Origin: Knoxdaviesia capensis
Taxonomy: Eukaryota > Ascomycota > Sordariomycetes > Microascales > Gondwanamycetaceae
Reading direction: 5' to 3'
Length of the DNA: 64,000 bases
Assembly: GCA_001510575.1 (NCBI GenBank)
Contig: LNGK01000010.1
Coordinates: 1,899,111 to 1,963,110 of the forward strand
Shown here: positions 34,687 to 46,900 of the stretch, piece after piece
Layout: every line of letters starts with the position of its first letter
Numbering within the stretch: position 1 is the first letter of the stretch
Notes under the pieces: model-generated
Databases searched by the model: none
Told to the model about the DNA's origin: nothing
Seen by the model: the letters and a program-made list of their open reading frames with translations, nothing else
Made by a program: the position numbers and the translations under genes

Positions 34687-35688
34687 CTACTCCCCGTTAT
34701 TCCAGGGGAAATACCCAGCTTGCGACTTTGGCCGCGGCGGGGTTTCGTACACCAGGGCCATCTCTCGGGGCACCCACAGACCCACGCAACCGCCCACCAA
34801 GCCCAGCCAGACCATCAAATAGTCGTCGGTCGAGCACGAGAAGTTGTCCATGGCCTCGCCAACCAGGCACGGATGGATGAAGAAGGCCGGCACGCCAGTC
34901 AGGGGGTGATGCTGGAAGATGGAATGTATGAGTGACCAACTTGTTTTTCTGTAGCTCATGTGTGGCAGCTTTAGGAGGGGAGCACTCACATCGACTGAGA
35001 TGCCGCCCATCGGCCCGACAGACCGCAGGGTGCTCTTGAACTGATCGGGCACCAGGTGGCGGAACACGGTGTCGATGCTGAAGGCCGGCTCGTCGGGCGG
35101 CAGGTTGTGCAGCGAGAACCAGAGACACGGTACGCGGTACGTCGGGTGAAGGTGGATCTCGTAGGTGACGGAGCCGACGTCGAAAGTGGATGGCGCAGGG
35201 TTGTCCCGGCGCAGTGCGGCCTACGGACGGAGTTCTAGTTAGAAAAACAGTACGTAAGGAATACCAACGAAATCTCAGATATAACCGGCATAAAAGACCA
35301 CTTATAATGCCTGGCCGTGCAGGCCAGCCGCCATACGTACCGAGTCAGCCTCTTCTTCCTCAACCATCCGATGATCCACGAACGTATCCTCCCCACCGCT
35401 CCCGCCGCTCCCACGGCCACCACCACCGCCCCCAAAAGCTAGCCGACCCAGGTGATCCGACAGGTCGTCGTGGTCCAGCTTAGCCTCGATCGGCCGGGAG
35501 ATCTGCAGATACGTCGAGCCCGCAGCAGCACCGCCACCGTCAGACCCGAGCCACCCCGAGGCGTCGAACGCCCGGCACACGGAAAGCCGCCACCGCCGGC
35601 GGAGCGGGCCCAGCGTGGCCTGGCGGTACCGCCGGTCCAGGAAGTGGCACGCTTCGGCGAAGGACTCGGGGGTGAGTGTGGAGGACAT
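34687..35688 (-). CDS. ATG10: Autophagy protein Atg10 (E2-like enzyme for Atg12-Atg5)
   Basis: Three exons on the minus strand, 35688-35341, 35220-34990 and 34911-34687, give 267 aa. Atg10 receives Atg12 from Atg7 on a cysteine and passes it to Atg5 during autophagosome formation in the cytosol. The family motif HPLTGVPAFFIHPC places the active cysteine at residue 208. The preceding part contains YEIHLHPTYRVPCLWFSLHNLP, and downstream WLGLVGGCVGLWVP is also typical. A Gly-rich insertion (about residues 83-100) before the first intron is unusual and probably a flexible loop. The gene converges on the U2B'' gene, with 268 bp between the stop codons. Confidence 0.9.
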
Positions 35689-37351
35689 GGCGGGGTGTAC
35701 GATACGTTGGAGCAAGAAAGGGCGGCGTTATGAGGGCGGTGAGTTGTAAGAGGGAAGAAAGGAGTGAAAAGTAGGTGTCATGAAGAAATCAGCATGTTGG
35801 ATTACATAGGGAGACAGAAGGCATATTGCTTTTGTCCTGGTTTCTGGATATCGTGGAGATTAGGGGAGGTTCTTGGGCGTTGACTGGCAGCAGGAGCTTT
35901 GGTGGGGTTGCCAGCAGCTGAACCCTAACCCTAGATCCCGAAACGATCGGTAGGGTCTAACCCTGAGCATACCATTCCTGAAGCCGGGTCCCGCGGGCGA
36001 TGCTTCCGATGCCGATGTGTCGTGATATTACCAACGATGGAAAGTTTTGACATCGCCGGAATTACGACACCTGCCAAGACCCCGAATGGACATATGTGTG
36101 ATTTATCAGGTGGCTCTGCCATGCGTGTGATTCCTGAGTAGGACAACCTTGCGCCCTGTATGCAATGTGGTTGTGATCGGCGTGTATGAGAGGCAATGGA
36201 TGCCGAGTCACGGCATATATCAGCGAGGCAAGCTACCGAGGGGGGGACAGTGACGCAGCACTGCACATAAGCGGAGGAATTGGAGAAATAAAAGGCTCGG
36301 TGGTTCTATATCCAGTTACTCACCACCCGCTCTATGAGTAAGGTTCTCGGCCGGTCCGTTTTGGGGGCAAAAGAAGACAGGGTTCCTGGAGCCAGCCAGA
36401 CCGTTCCCCATTGTTGCATTCCACAGAATCTCGCGTCGCGAGATCTCTTGACTCGGGGGCTTTTTTTGCCTGCTCAACTACCTTTACGAGAAACCTTGGC
36501 GGGTCTAGCCAACCTAGTCGCAGCCACGGCAATTTTTTTGTCCTTTTTCAAGTGACCAGTCCAACTGCCTTCGACCTCGCTCATCGTCGGTCTGCCGGGA
36601 TGCAGTGCCGACCGACGCTGCAGAATGCACGATGTCACCGGAGCCAGCGGCACGAGAATTAAGACACCAAGGAAGTCCAAACCAGAGAAACAAAAAGCAA
36701 GAAAAAAAAAGTTTCGCGAATGCGACGCCGGGATGTCGTTTGACACCACCTGTTCCAACCGCCCTCCCACACATCCCGGCGGTTCCACCGAAATCCAAAT
36801 CCACCACCCACACATCCAGGCAGCCAGAACCCGCGAGAGAGTGAGCGACCCTCAGAAACCTGCTGTCCTTAGAAGCCTGGACCGCTGATTCCCGGGACGA
36901 CGACGAGGATCCACCGTCACCTTTCCCCCCTTGGCGAGCAGGAAATAAACACGCCGATGGAAGAACACCTAGGGAACCCCGATAATAGATTAGCTGGGTG
37001 GTCTATCCGCCATTGTGGGTTCCGATGGGCTGGCTTTTTGTTGCAGTCGCATGGCTTGTAAAATGTATCTGATCAGATTAGAAATGGCCTAGCGGGGGGG
37101 TTTGTTCGATAGGAGAAAAAAGCAACACCTGGTTGAATAAAATACCCGGCTTCGCCCAGTCCTTCTCGTGGCTATTCTACCACCGTGAATTAACTTCGTG
37201 CTTTTGTGTGTTCCAGAGTCATGGTGCTGAACTGCTGACAGACTGGATATTATATGCTGTGTGAACGATATAGGGGACCACGATCTACAGACAGACGAAA
37301 ATACTCACACTCACCTCCCTTCCCGCTGCACTTCCTTTCTCCCCCCCTCCG
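35689..37351. promoter_or_regulatory. Divergent region between ATG10 and the MFS gene
   Basis: A 1.66 kb region with AACCCTAACCCTA at 35922-35934, about 235 bp upstream of the ATG10 start. The rest has no supported gene; the open stretches at 36.3-36.9 kb overlap on both strands and lack motifs. Confidence 0.5.
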
Positions 37352-39504
37352 ATGTCGGCGCCTCCCCCGGCCCGGAACACAGACCCGGTGGCCGCGGCCG
37401 CCCCGATGACCACCACATCACCACCGGACCTCGAGAAGGCCGCGCTGGCCACCACCGCCGCGCATCCGGCGCTGTTCCCCGCGGCCGCGGATGCCAGCGA
37501 CGCCGACGACGATGATCCGAAGGCCACGTACGAGGAGCCCCCGCTGCCGTTTTCGCGCGCGCGGTGTATTGCGCTGGTGGCCACGCTCGCCGGCGCCAGT
37601 TTCATGAACGTGCGTTGTCCTCGTCCTCCTCCTCCTCCTCCATCTCCCATGCCCCCCTCTCATCCCTCTATTCCCTCTCCCTGCCAGGCACACCCCAGCT
37701 AACCACCTCAAATCTGCAGACCTTCTCGCTGCAAGCCGTCGTCATCATCCTGCCGACCATCGGCAAGGAACTCGACATCCCCGAGAGCCGCCTGCAGTGG
37801 ATCATCTCGGCGTATTCGCTCGTGTTCGGCTGCTTCCTGCTGATCTGGGGCCGCATCGGCGACATCTACGGCAAACGGCTGATTTTCATCTGCGGCACCG
37901 CGTGGATGGCCGCCATCACCGCCGCGAACCCGTTTCTGAAGAGCGAGGTGGCTTTTGACCTGTTCCGTGGCCTGCAGGGTTTGGTGAGTTTGGGACATCG
38001 CACCTGTTGCTTTTGCGTGAAAGAGTTAGAGGAGGGAACGCGTGTACTAATATGTGTGTGCTGTGTTCTAGGGTGCTGCTGCGAATGTCCCTACGGCGAT
38101 TGGAATCCTGGGAACCGCCTTCCAGCCGGGAACCGCGAAGAACTACGCTTTCAGCGCATACTGTAAGTCTCACCACCACCGCCACCACCAGGCTGTATCC
38201 GAACAATGCCAGACAGCGACTAACGCAGGCCAAATCCAGCTGCCGGTGCCCCCCTCGGCTCGGTGTTCGGAACCCTCGTGGCCGGCTTCATTGCCGAGTA
38301 CACCTCGTGGAAATGGGTGTTCGGCGCCATGGCCATCCTCTCCGGGCTGACGGCGGTCGCGGCTATCTGGGTGATCCCGCCGCCGCCGCCCCACGTCATC
38401 AAGATGCGCAACCGCGCGGTGGCGGCGGCGGCCGACGACCGCCGGCCGGCCTGGCGCGTGCACATCGAGAACGCGGCGGCGCAGGTCGACTGGATCGGCG
38501 GCGCGCTGGTGACCATCGGCGTGCTGGCGCTGCTGTTCGCGCTGACGCAGGGCAACGTGGTGGGCTGGGCCACGCCGTGGATCCCCGTGCTGCTGGTGGT
38601 GTCGACCGGCATGGTGATCGCGTTTGTGTTCTGGCAGCGGCGGCTGGAGCTGCGCCTCGCCACCCAGCCGGACGCGCGGCCGCCGCTGGTCAAAGTGTCG
38701 GTGTTTTCAAACCACCGCTTCTCGGCGGCCATCGCCATCATGGCGCTGTTCTTCTCGTCGTTCAACGGCTTCCTCGTGTACGCCACCTTCTACTTCCAGG
38801 ACTTCCAGGGCCACAGCCCGCTGCAGACCACGCTGCGCTTCCTGCCGACCGGCGTCGTTGGCGCCATCACGGCCGCCGTGGTCGCCTCGCTGCTGGCCCG
38901 CGTGCCGACGTCGTACCTGCTGCTGTTTGGCAACTTCTGCGTGTCGATCTCGAGCTTGCTGTTCGCCGTGCCCATCTCGCCCGAGACCGTCTACTGGGCC
39001 CACGGCCTGCCGGCCATGGCGCTGTCCGTGCTCGGCGCCGACACCACGTACCCGTCGCTGATGCTGTACGTGTCCAAGACGCTGCCGGCGGCCGACCAGG
39101 CGCTCGGCGGCGCCATCATCAACGCGTCGGGCCAGATTGGCCGGAGCATCGGGCTGGCCATTGCGACTGCCGTGCAGATGGCGGTCATGTCGCACCGGCG
39201 CGGCGTCGACATCACCCACGCCGGCGCGATCGTCGAGGGCGACAGCGCGTCGCTGGCCGGGCTGCGCGCGGCGAACTGGGTCAACTTCGCGCTCGGAGCC
39301 GCCTCGTTTGTGGTGGTAGCCATGTTCTTCCACTCGAAGGAGATTGCTGGCCGTGCGCGGCCCACTGAGCGGACCGCCCCCGAGGAACCCCGTGAACCGT
39401 CGATGGAGCAGGCCGGCGGGGCAGCCGCAAGTGGCTCCACGGCCATCGAGATGCGGCCGGCGGCCATGTCGACCGGCGCCGATGTTGAGAAGGCAGTGCG
39501 GTAG
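37352..39504 (+). CDS. Major facilitator transporter, DHA2 (14-helix) type
   Basis: Four exons, 37352-37609, 37720-37983, 38072-38162 and 38240-39504, give 625 aa. The protein is an MFS permease, most like the fungal ATR1/AMF1-related DHA2 group; the substrate could be a drug, ammonium or a metabolite. A 70-residue hydrophilic N-terminus precedes the first membrane segment. Signature pieces are LQWIISAYSLVFGCFLLIWGRIGDIYGKR (loop 2-3, broken here in description only at its ends), FRGLQGLGAA joined by splicing, and SAGAPLGSVFGTLVAGF. A central Arg-rich loop and about 14 hydrophobic stretches fit the 14-helix class. The C-terminus is hydrophilic. No cluster partners lie nearby, so a secondary-metabolite role is not indicated. 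Confidence 0.88.
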
Positions 39505-40617
39505 TCGTTCGAGGAGCAGAAGAGATCTGTGGAAGAGGGAGTTATACATAGACGAGTTCGGTGGCAGAGCGCGCATTGTTTTTTTCAACAAGAATGTCAA
39601 TATACCCGGACTGTTGTCTACTATCTTATGGTGGCATTTTAGAGAGGCATAGTCGTAATAATATCAAGAGATTTGCTTTCATGGATGTGAGGTTTGAAGA
39701 GGAGAACTTTGAGGGACCAGCTCTTGTGGTGTTCGGGAAGCTGCAGGAGAGAGACATGACTGTAACCCTAACGTAACCCTACAAAGCTCCAGTCTCCCCG
39801 CAGAATCTTCACATGCCAAAAAGGGCACAGGCACGCGAATCAGCGTGGCACGTGATCGAAGCCGGCTAGGCCCAGTAGCTGTGAAAATTAGGGCCCAGAG
39901 CGCTAGAATTTACTGGGACATCCCTATACACCTGCACTTTCCAGTGGACCCTCCGCGACATGTGCCCTGTAACCTGCCAAGCTCCCGACTCAAACACCCC
40001 TAAAATTGCAGCGCACGCAAAAGCCGGGAATCCTGGGACCCAAATATCCGAGGCTTTAAGCAGCAATGAAGCTCTGTTGTCTCACAGGCACTTTTCACAT
40101 TCACATTTCCCTTCCTCTTTGATTAACCCTGATTCGGCTTTCCTCTCGCTCCGTGTGAACGCCGCCATTGTGATATTTCTTCTTCGCAGTCTATTTTCCT
40201 ATATCTCTCGCGTATATATATATACATCAATTGCAGCTTTTATTGCCTGTCCGCATACTATCACCGGCTTTGCGCCGACGTTTCCTTTCCGTTCGCTGCT
40301 GCTCCCTTGTGTCGTCATCGTCACCCGACGTGCTCCAGCCCGCGATCAAGCTCTCCGCATCTCCCTCTCCCATCGACCGTGACCACGGCCTCTCGCGACT
40401 TTCTGCGACTGGTCCGATTTCCTCTCGATCGCCGATCTTCCTCCGATCTCCCTGTTGCCAGCATATAGACTTGCCGGTGCTTGCATAGATAGGGTGGCTG
40501 GCCGTGCTTCCCGCTGCACCTCCACTCGCCGGACCGTTCTCCCGATTCACCGAACGCGGCCGCTTCTTCTCTGCCGGACTTGGCTTCCTCCCCGATATCT
40601 AACCATATACATACACG
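39505..40617. promoter_or_regulatory. Region between the MFS gene and PXMP4, with telomere-like repeats
   Basis: Holds TAACCCTAACGTAACCCT at 39762-39780 and a TATA-rich run near 40213, about 400 bp before the PXMP4 start. The last 350 bp are pyrimidine-rich, as in a leader. No gene was recognised. Confidence 0.5.
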
Positions 40618-41799
40618 ATGGACTCATTACAATCGCTTAAGGTGCGAACAACCACCACGACGCCGCTAGCAGTGGCCATTGGATCTTGAGTCCTCCCCCA
40701 GCGAATTGAAGCCCCTCACACATGTACTGACACACCTCTTTGCTGTTTTGTGCGACAACAGACTGCCATCGAGAAGGTCATTCTCGACCCGGCAAACCAC
40801 GACCTTCTGGCCGTCGTCAAGGGTGCGCGCAATGGAGCCGTGTACGGCGCCAAAGTGCGCTTCCCCCATGCGCTCGTGTAAGCTCTCTCCGTTCCCCGGA
40901 TGGTCGTCTTCACATGCTTTTTTGCGATGCGCGCGCGGTTGTTAACCCTAAACTGACGGTCCCTCTCTCTTCCTTTCCAGCATGATCTTCCTCTTCCGCA
41001 ACGGCACGTACGTACCATATCGTCCCCCACACCGACCTTGATAGATGCCCTCCCGCCCATCGAGCCGCCGTTTGCATCCCGTTGCCGACACCCTCGAGAG
41101 CCTAGACTGACTGACTGGCTGTCTAACAGATTCCGAGAAAAGGCGAGCTTGGTGTTCCGCGCCACTAAGACCCACGCCCGGAACCTGGCCACCTTTGCCA
41201 CCATCTACAAGCTGACCATGTACATACTGAAGCGCTACGGCGCGACACCCGGCAAAGAAGGTACGCCAACACCACCCACCACCCCTCCACTGAACATCAC
41301 CAATCCTTCTCGGGGGGGCAGGGGGGGTTCAATCCCTTGCAGTCACTGTCCTCCTCCAAGCGTCCCCCCCCTTGCCCCTTTGAACCCCGTGTCTAACCCC
41401 ATCGCCCGTCGTCCAACTCTAGGCCCCTACGACGCCTTCATCGCCGGCCTGCTCGGCGGCTACTTCGTCTTCGGCGGCCGCTCGCCGCGCACCGGCCGCA
41501 TCCCGTCGGTCAACCAGCAGATTGTGATCTACGTGTTTGCCCGCGTGGCGCTCGCGCTCGCCCGCCTGGCCGTCAAGCCCGGCGTGGGGCTCCCCGCCAT
41601 CTCGACCCCCGAGCGCTCCGCCACCATCTCGCACTTCGCGTGGCCGGCCTTCGCGTCGCTCTCGTGGGCCATGGTCATGGTGCTCTTCCGCCGCCACCCC
41701 GAGGACCTGCAGAGCAGCTTGCGCAGCTCGATGAGCTACATCTACGCGCAGAGCGACGAGTGGGACTCGTTGCGGAACTTCATGTGGCATAATAAGTAA
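40618..41799 (+). CDS. Peroxisomal membrane protein 4 (PMP24, Tim17-like family)
   Basis: Five exons, 40618-40641, 40762-40877, 40981-41007, 41130-41260 and 41423-41799, give 224 aa. It belongs to the PXMP4/PMP24 family of integral peroxisomal membrane proteins; its biochemical role is not well established. Recognisable parts are AIEKVILDPANHDLLAVVKG, GARNGAVYGAKVRFPHALV, then MIFLFRNGTFREKASLVF across two splice junctions, and KTHARNLATFATIYK. The Gly-rich helix AGLLGGYFVFGG is typical of Tim17-like proteins. Exons 1 and 3 are only 24 and 27 nt. All junctions keep frame with GT-AG ends. A telomere-like motif (TTAACCCTAAA) lies in intron 2. Confidence 0.92.
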
Positions 41800-42844
41800 A
41801 ACGCCCGGCGTCCGCTTTCCCCGCTCTTGTCGGGTGCTGGTCTTCGACCCCAAGCGTGGGTGGACTGACGGCTGACCTCTGTCGGCTGCGGACTGGTCTC
41901 GTCTCTTGCTGGGTCCGGACTGGTCTCCGTGTACTCAACCCAACCCCTCCCTCCCTGGTTTGCCGGATTCGTGGGGCTTCTCGGATACATGTTTGTTGCT
42001 TGCTGTGCTGTTCCTGCGCTCCCTCTATAAACTCTTGTACTTCTTTACATCGCGGTATCCTCGTATATACATATCTCTATGAGCAACTGGATCTTGTCCG
42101 AACCCGGAGGGCTGTGTTAGTATCCTTCACCGAGTTTTTTGTCCGTAACCACTCTGTCAGCAGTTGATGAGGCACTGGCAGCTCACTTTACGACCACCAA
42201 CAGTCGTGTCCAAGTGTGACTAGCACCAACAACTAACAACAAGCGCGGCACACAAAGACCTCCAGACACTCGAAGCACGGACAACAGAACGACAAACAAT
42301 GATTGCTCTGAGATTTGGTCATTAAGAAGACACTTCGAACGTGTCACTGCCACAACCGATACCAAGAAATGCCTCTTCCATCCACCTGGAAAAAGGTGCC
42401 GATATCCCAACATGAAAACAAGGCGTGAAAGATGAACCAGAAAAATATAAAAATACATTAACCATGTGCTGTTCCTCCCAGATCCCTATGCCAATTGAGA
42501 AAAGAAAGAAAAGAAATCCAAACAGATACAAAAAATGCTTAAGCATAGCAACCGCCCAGTGTGTGATTTGTGTATAGAAGCCGCGAGGAAACGTGCCCTC
42601 GGCGCGGCACTGGGGGTATATGCGTGCCTGCCGGGCCCGTGGACCGTGGAATCCGGGCTTACCAGAAGGAGAAACGAAACGAAAAGAGCAGAAACAATGC
42701 AAGACGTGGCGTGTGTAGATAGTGTACAAGGCCACAAGGTGCAAGTGGCAGCAGAAATCAGAAATGCAAGGCCGTCATTAGGTCGTGAGAGACAGCTGGA
42801 ACTCCATACGTGGGTTGGCGATCGAACAGGTGAAAACGGTCGGC
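41800..42844. other. Convergent 3' region of PXMP4 and the Zn2Cys6 gene; no gene seen
   Basis: About 1 kb between two stop codons. It is T-rich on the left and A-rich on the right, as expected for opposing 3' UTRs. Confidence 0.6.
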
Positions 42845-45593
42845 CTATAATGCGGGGGGAGGCACCTTCGCGGCGCTTTCTTGTGCCACGAGCATCATCT
42901 CGAGGCAACTGCTGGGAGATTCTTCAGGTTGGCTGACAAGCGAGTTTCTATAGACATCAAGCTTGGTTAGAATTTAAAACACTGGCCAACATACATCATC
43001 GTTTCGACCGGAAAGTGAGAACTTACCCTGACAACAACAACCGCGCAAACTCGTCCAGGTCGTCTTCCGATGCGTGGTACAGCTCACTTGCGAAGAAAAG
43101 GTTCTCGACAACCCATTGCGGCTTCCCTCTCCACGCGTTAAAGAACGCAGTTTTGTCGGTGGCCTCCCACAAGTGGCGCGAGACTGTGCAGCGATGAGTC
43201 TGGAGCCAGTAGTTGGCGTTTTTGGAAACTGGAAATAGTATGCAGTCGAGCGTCAGTCGGCGTGTTTTGGTAGCATGTTTGGCGAGATGACAAAAATAAA
43301 GATAAGAAAAAAAACCTGGTTCACTTACGGCTTGCCATGTCTGCTTTCAACATGTCGTAGATGCTGACCAGGCCATAACAGATGATAACTGTACGGCGCA
43401 ACGACTCGCTGAACACCCAGCGCTGAAGAGATAGGGACCAAAACCTTGGAGTTAGCCATGTGAAAGCTTCCACCCACCAATTAAATGCACGTTTTCACTA
43501 GGGGATTGAGCCTTACCTCCCAAGACTCTGGCTCATGGGCGCGCCGTTCGTCAGGCGTCATCGTGGATATGTCCCCGAGGTTGTCTCGAATCTTTATCAG
43601 ATCGGCGACCATAGCCTCAAATCGAGGCATATCGGCTTCCGCTTGGGCTCGCATGAAGATATCACCATCAAACACGCGGATACTCTGGTACAGGAGCATG
43701 GCGTGGAGGTTTGCCAGCTTCTCCTGGGGCGTCTGCGATGGGCGTGAACAGATATCCCGGTGGGAGGTCGTCTTCTGAAAAATGAACTGGTAAGTGAACG
43801 GCGCATTGGCTGTTGTCCGCGCGGCATACACGCTGCACACAGCGAACGCCTCGCGGATAGATTCGGGCATGTTGTCCTTGTATAGGGCGGGGTGCATGAA
43901 CGAAGTCTGGCGTTTCGAGGCAAAGTCCTGGTACATTGTCTTGTACACATTGAGGAAAAAATATGTCCTGGAATTGACATCATGAACTTGCCAAGGCACA
44001 ATTGACTGTTAAGTTTCGCATGTTAGCTCAAGGTCGAGAGACGCGGCCGTTGAAATAAAGGGAGAAGCAGAAAAACCCGCTTCATCGAAAATAAGCACGC
44101 ATATGCGGACGGGAAAACAAGATGGCTGTGCTTACAGAATTGCATACCGCGTTCATGGCACCTTTGGTTGTAATTGCATCACTTGGAAGTTCGGCCATTG
44201 GAGAATACTCGGTGGTGCTGATAGAGGGACCGGACGAAGAGGGCGACGAGGATGACAATGACGTTTCGTCCGCATCAGGAGATGACACTGTTGCTTGGCT
44301 TGCAGATGCCTGGCGTGCCGGTTTTGGTGGTTCGCGCTTCGCCCGGTTGTCGCGTGCGGGGACTTGAGCTTTCTGTTGAATCCCAGCCGGCGATGCCGCC
44401 GATGATGTTGTTGTGGAATGTCCAGAAGATGCGGGAGTAGTATTGGCTCCAAACACTGAGCTGGAGGTCGAAGATGAGGGTGTGTCTGATGCCGAATTGG
44501 ACTGAGTGGCAGCCGGCTGGCTCGGAATCGTCGATGTGGGGATCGGAGCGTTGTCTGCCGCCGGAGACGGGGCCATCCACATATCTAGACGACCCTCGAT
44601 GTCTGCGCCGGCAAGGAAACTCATGAGAGAATAGTCAAAGTTCGGGTCCATATCCGAAAGTCCAAATGGCGAGGGGGGATTGTGCGTGGAAGGCGGGGGT
44701 GAAGCCATGGCCTGCTGGAAGGGATGTTCTTTGGAGATCGCCTTCTGTTGCTGCTGTTGCTGCTGCTGTTGCCGTTGATGGAGGTCTTCTTGATACTGAC
44801 GCTCTTGTTGGGTATGGTTCGTCTGATGGTGGCTCCGGGACTGGTCCTGCGATTTGTGTTGCTGCTGTTGGGAACGGGGCGATTGAGACGAAGCTGGTAT
44901 TCCGATCTGGTGGACGCCGATGACGCTGGGAAACGGCTGTGGCTGCATCAAGAAGCTGGACTGCTCGAGGGAATACGGCCGAGTGTCTAACGCAGTGGAA
45001 AGAGCAGCCGAGCCCGAGTTGATGACATTGGCAAACGAGTTGATGGCGTAACCGGCCGAGAAGTCAGACATCTGACTGGGAATTTGACCGGAGAGAAGAG
45101 TGTGAGGGAGTCTGTCTGTATCCGCAGTGGGAACTGTGTTGGCGTGGTGTACGGGGCTTTCAACGTCGATGTCCATGTCCATGTCGAGATCCATGCGCAA
45201 GTGGCCCAGGCACATCATTTCGGAAGATTCGGGGCTCTGCGACTCCGATGTCGAGTCCGGGACGGCGGCAGCATCGTGTACTACCTTTTTCTTCTTCTGT
45301 GAAAGCCCAGCAGCGGCTTCGGTGCCAGTAGATGGAGGGGCAATGCTGGTTGAAGAGGAGGAGGCGGGAATACGCTGGTACACACACTCGACATCGCGCT
45401 CGGCACAGCGAGTACACCGCGGGTAGGTCTTGTCACAACGGCGTTTGCTGCGCACACAGGCGTTACAGCTTTTCTGCCTACTGGCGGCAATCGATGTAGC
45501 TGTGGCTGAAACCGAAATAGAGTTGGACTGTTGTGTTCCCGAGGGCGGTGATGAGGAGCCGACGCCGGCGTCGGGCCGCGGGTCAATATCCAT
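42845..45593 (-). CDS. Zn2Cys6 fungal-specific transcription factor
   Basis: Five exons on the minus strand, 45593-44136, 44005-43517, 43422-43329, 43228-43027 and 42932-42845, give 776 aa. The zinc cluster is C43-x2-C46-x6-C53-x6-C60-x2-C63-x6-C70 (CNACVRSKRRC then PRCTRCAERDVEC). A Gln-rich block with a nine-Gln run (about residues 270-290) and a long Ser/Pro/Thr-rich region follow. The spliced C-terminal third is the conserved part: YFFLNVYKTMYQDFASKRQ, FMHPALYKD, AVCSVYAARTTANA and RWVFSESLRRTVIICYG. This layout resembles a common Pezizomycotina regulator type lacking the classical middle homology region; I recognise no named orthologue. Nuclear, DNA-binding; targets unknown. The last exon, 88 nt, ends at TAG and is the least certain. 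Confidence 0.85.
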
Positions 45594-46900
45594 GGCGGCA
45601 ACACAACGAAGGGGGGGAGAGAGAGAGAGAGAGACAGAGAGAGAGACGGGAACGTGCTTGTCTAGTAGCTACACGAACGTCCGGCGAGAGTTACGATTTT
45701 GAAAGACAAAAGATGACAGGGCAAAAGTGAGGGCCTGAAGATAGAGGACTTAAAAACAGAGGAAGAGAGAGAATAGACAGATAGACGATAAAAAGGAAAA
45801 GTCGAACTAGCTGGGTGGCCAGTATGGATACAAAGTGAAGAAGGGGAGTGAGGAGCCAATTGAACTGGTTGGTATACGCCGGTAAACGAGCCGGAGCGAA
45901 GTATTGAAGGGTGTGTGGATAGGAAATGAACAAGAGGCCACACAGCCTTATGAAGGTTCCCACGCACACACACAGGAAGAGGCAGGGATTACAGCGAAAC
46001 TGTCTGCATCTCTAATAACGAAATGAGGGACAGAATGTGGAGGAGCCCAAAATGGAGGTAGTCCAGTTATGTCTGCAAAGGGGTAAGGGCTGATGTTGAT
46101 GATGCGATGAATGGTGGGTGAAGATAACGCTGGGCACAGGCCAGACCTTGAAAGTGTGTGATGTCAACAGGAGAGAGGAGATTGAAAGTGAGGGGACATT
46201 GAGAGGGCTTGCTGCATATAGTGGAGGTGTGTGTGGTATGCAACTATCGTAAGTAAGGTGACGATAAAACAAGATATGTGACTAAGCCGAGTTATGTACG
46301 TAGAGAGGTTTTGAGAGTATCGGGGGATTCAACAAGGCGATAATCACACCGGAAGATGGTGGCTTCAAACGGGAAGGGACGGTGGGCATATGGCAGGAGC
46401 GATGAAGAAGCTTCAGCATCAGGTGAGAAGATGACAAAGCCGGAATTCAATGCAATGCAATGCAATGCAATGAGAGAGACTCTGATGAAGCCTTGACCAA
46501 GGAAGATATGAGATTGGCAGTCAAGATCCAGAAGCAGGCCAAGTCTCGTTATACCGAGAACGAGAAGGAAGAGGTGCGAGAAGAGAAGTCTGAGAAGTAT
46601 GCAGTGTATGCAGTAGAATAGTGAGAGAGCGAGGGTAAGAGTGTGAGGTGTATGTAAAAGAGAGTGAGAGATGATGATGATAGTGAGAGACGGTAGAGAG
46701 AAGGAGAAGCAGGGCGACAGTGGAAGAGAAAGAGGGAAGGAAAGCCTCTGGAATTATTGCATTGACCGTTTACCAAACGTGGGCCAGAATGACGGGTTAT
46801 GATAATCTGTTGTGGTGAAGATACAATGTACACTGGCCAAAGGAGCTCGATCGGGTGATTATTCCTCCATGTGGTGGGGGAAGATATTATCGCATTCTCG
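45594..46900 (-). promoter_or_regulatory. Long leader/promoter of the Zn2Cys6 gene
   Basis: The sequence is strongly purine-rich on the plus strand, hence CT-rich on the coding strand, for about 1.2 kb before the start. This resembles the long pyrimidine-rich 5' leaders of fungal regulator genes and the leader of the C2H2 gene at 7.3-8.5 kb. A TGCAA tandem repeat lies at 46447-46472. No gene was seen in it. Confidence 0.4.
46447..46472. repeat. TGCAA pentanucleotide repeat
   Basis: Five tandem copies of CAATG/TGCAA in the leader of the Zn2Cys6 gene. Confidence 0.9.

Noticed and set aside
41325..41345. B-box-like GGTTCAATCCC
   Set aside because: It lies inside a well-defined PXMP4 intron, without an A box at the right distance.
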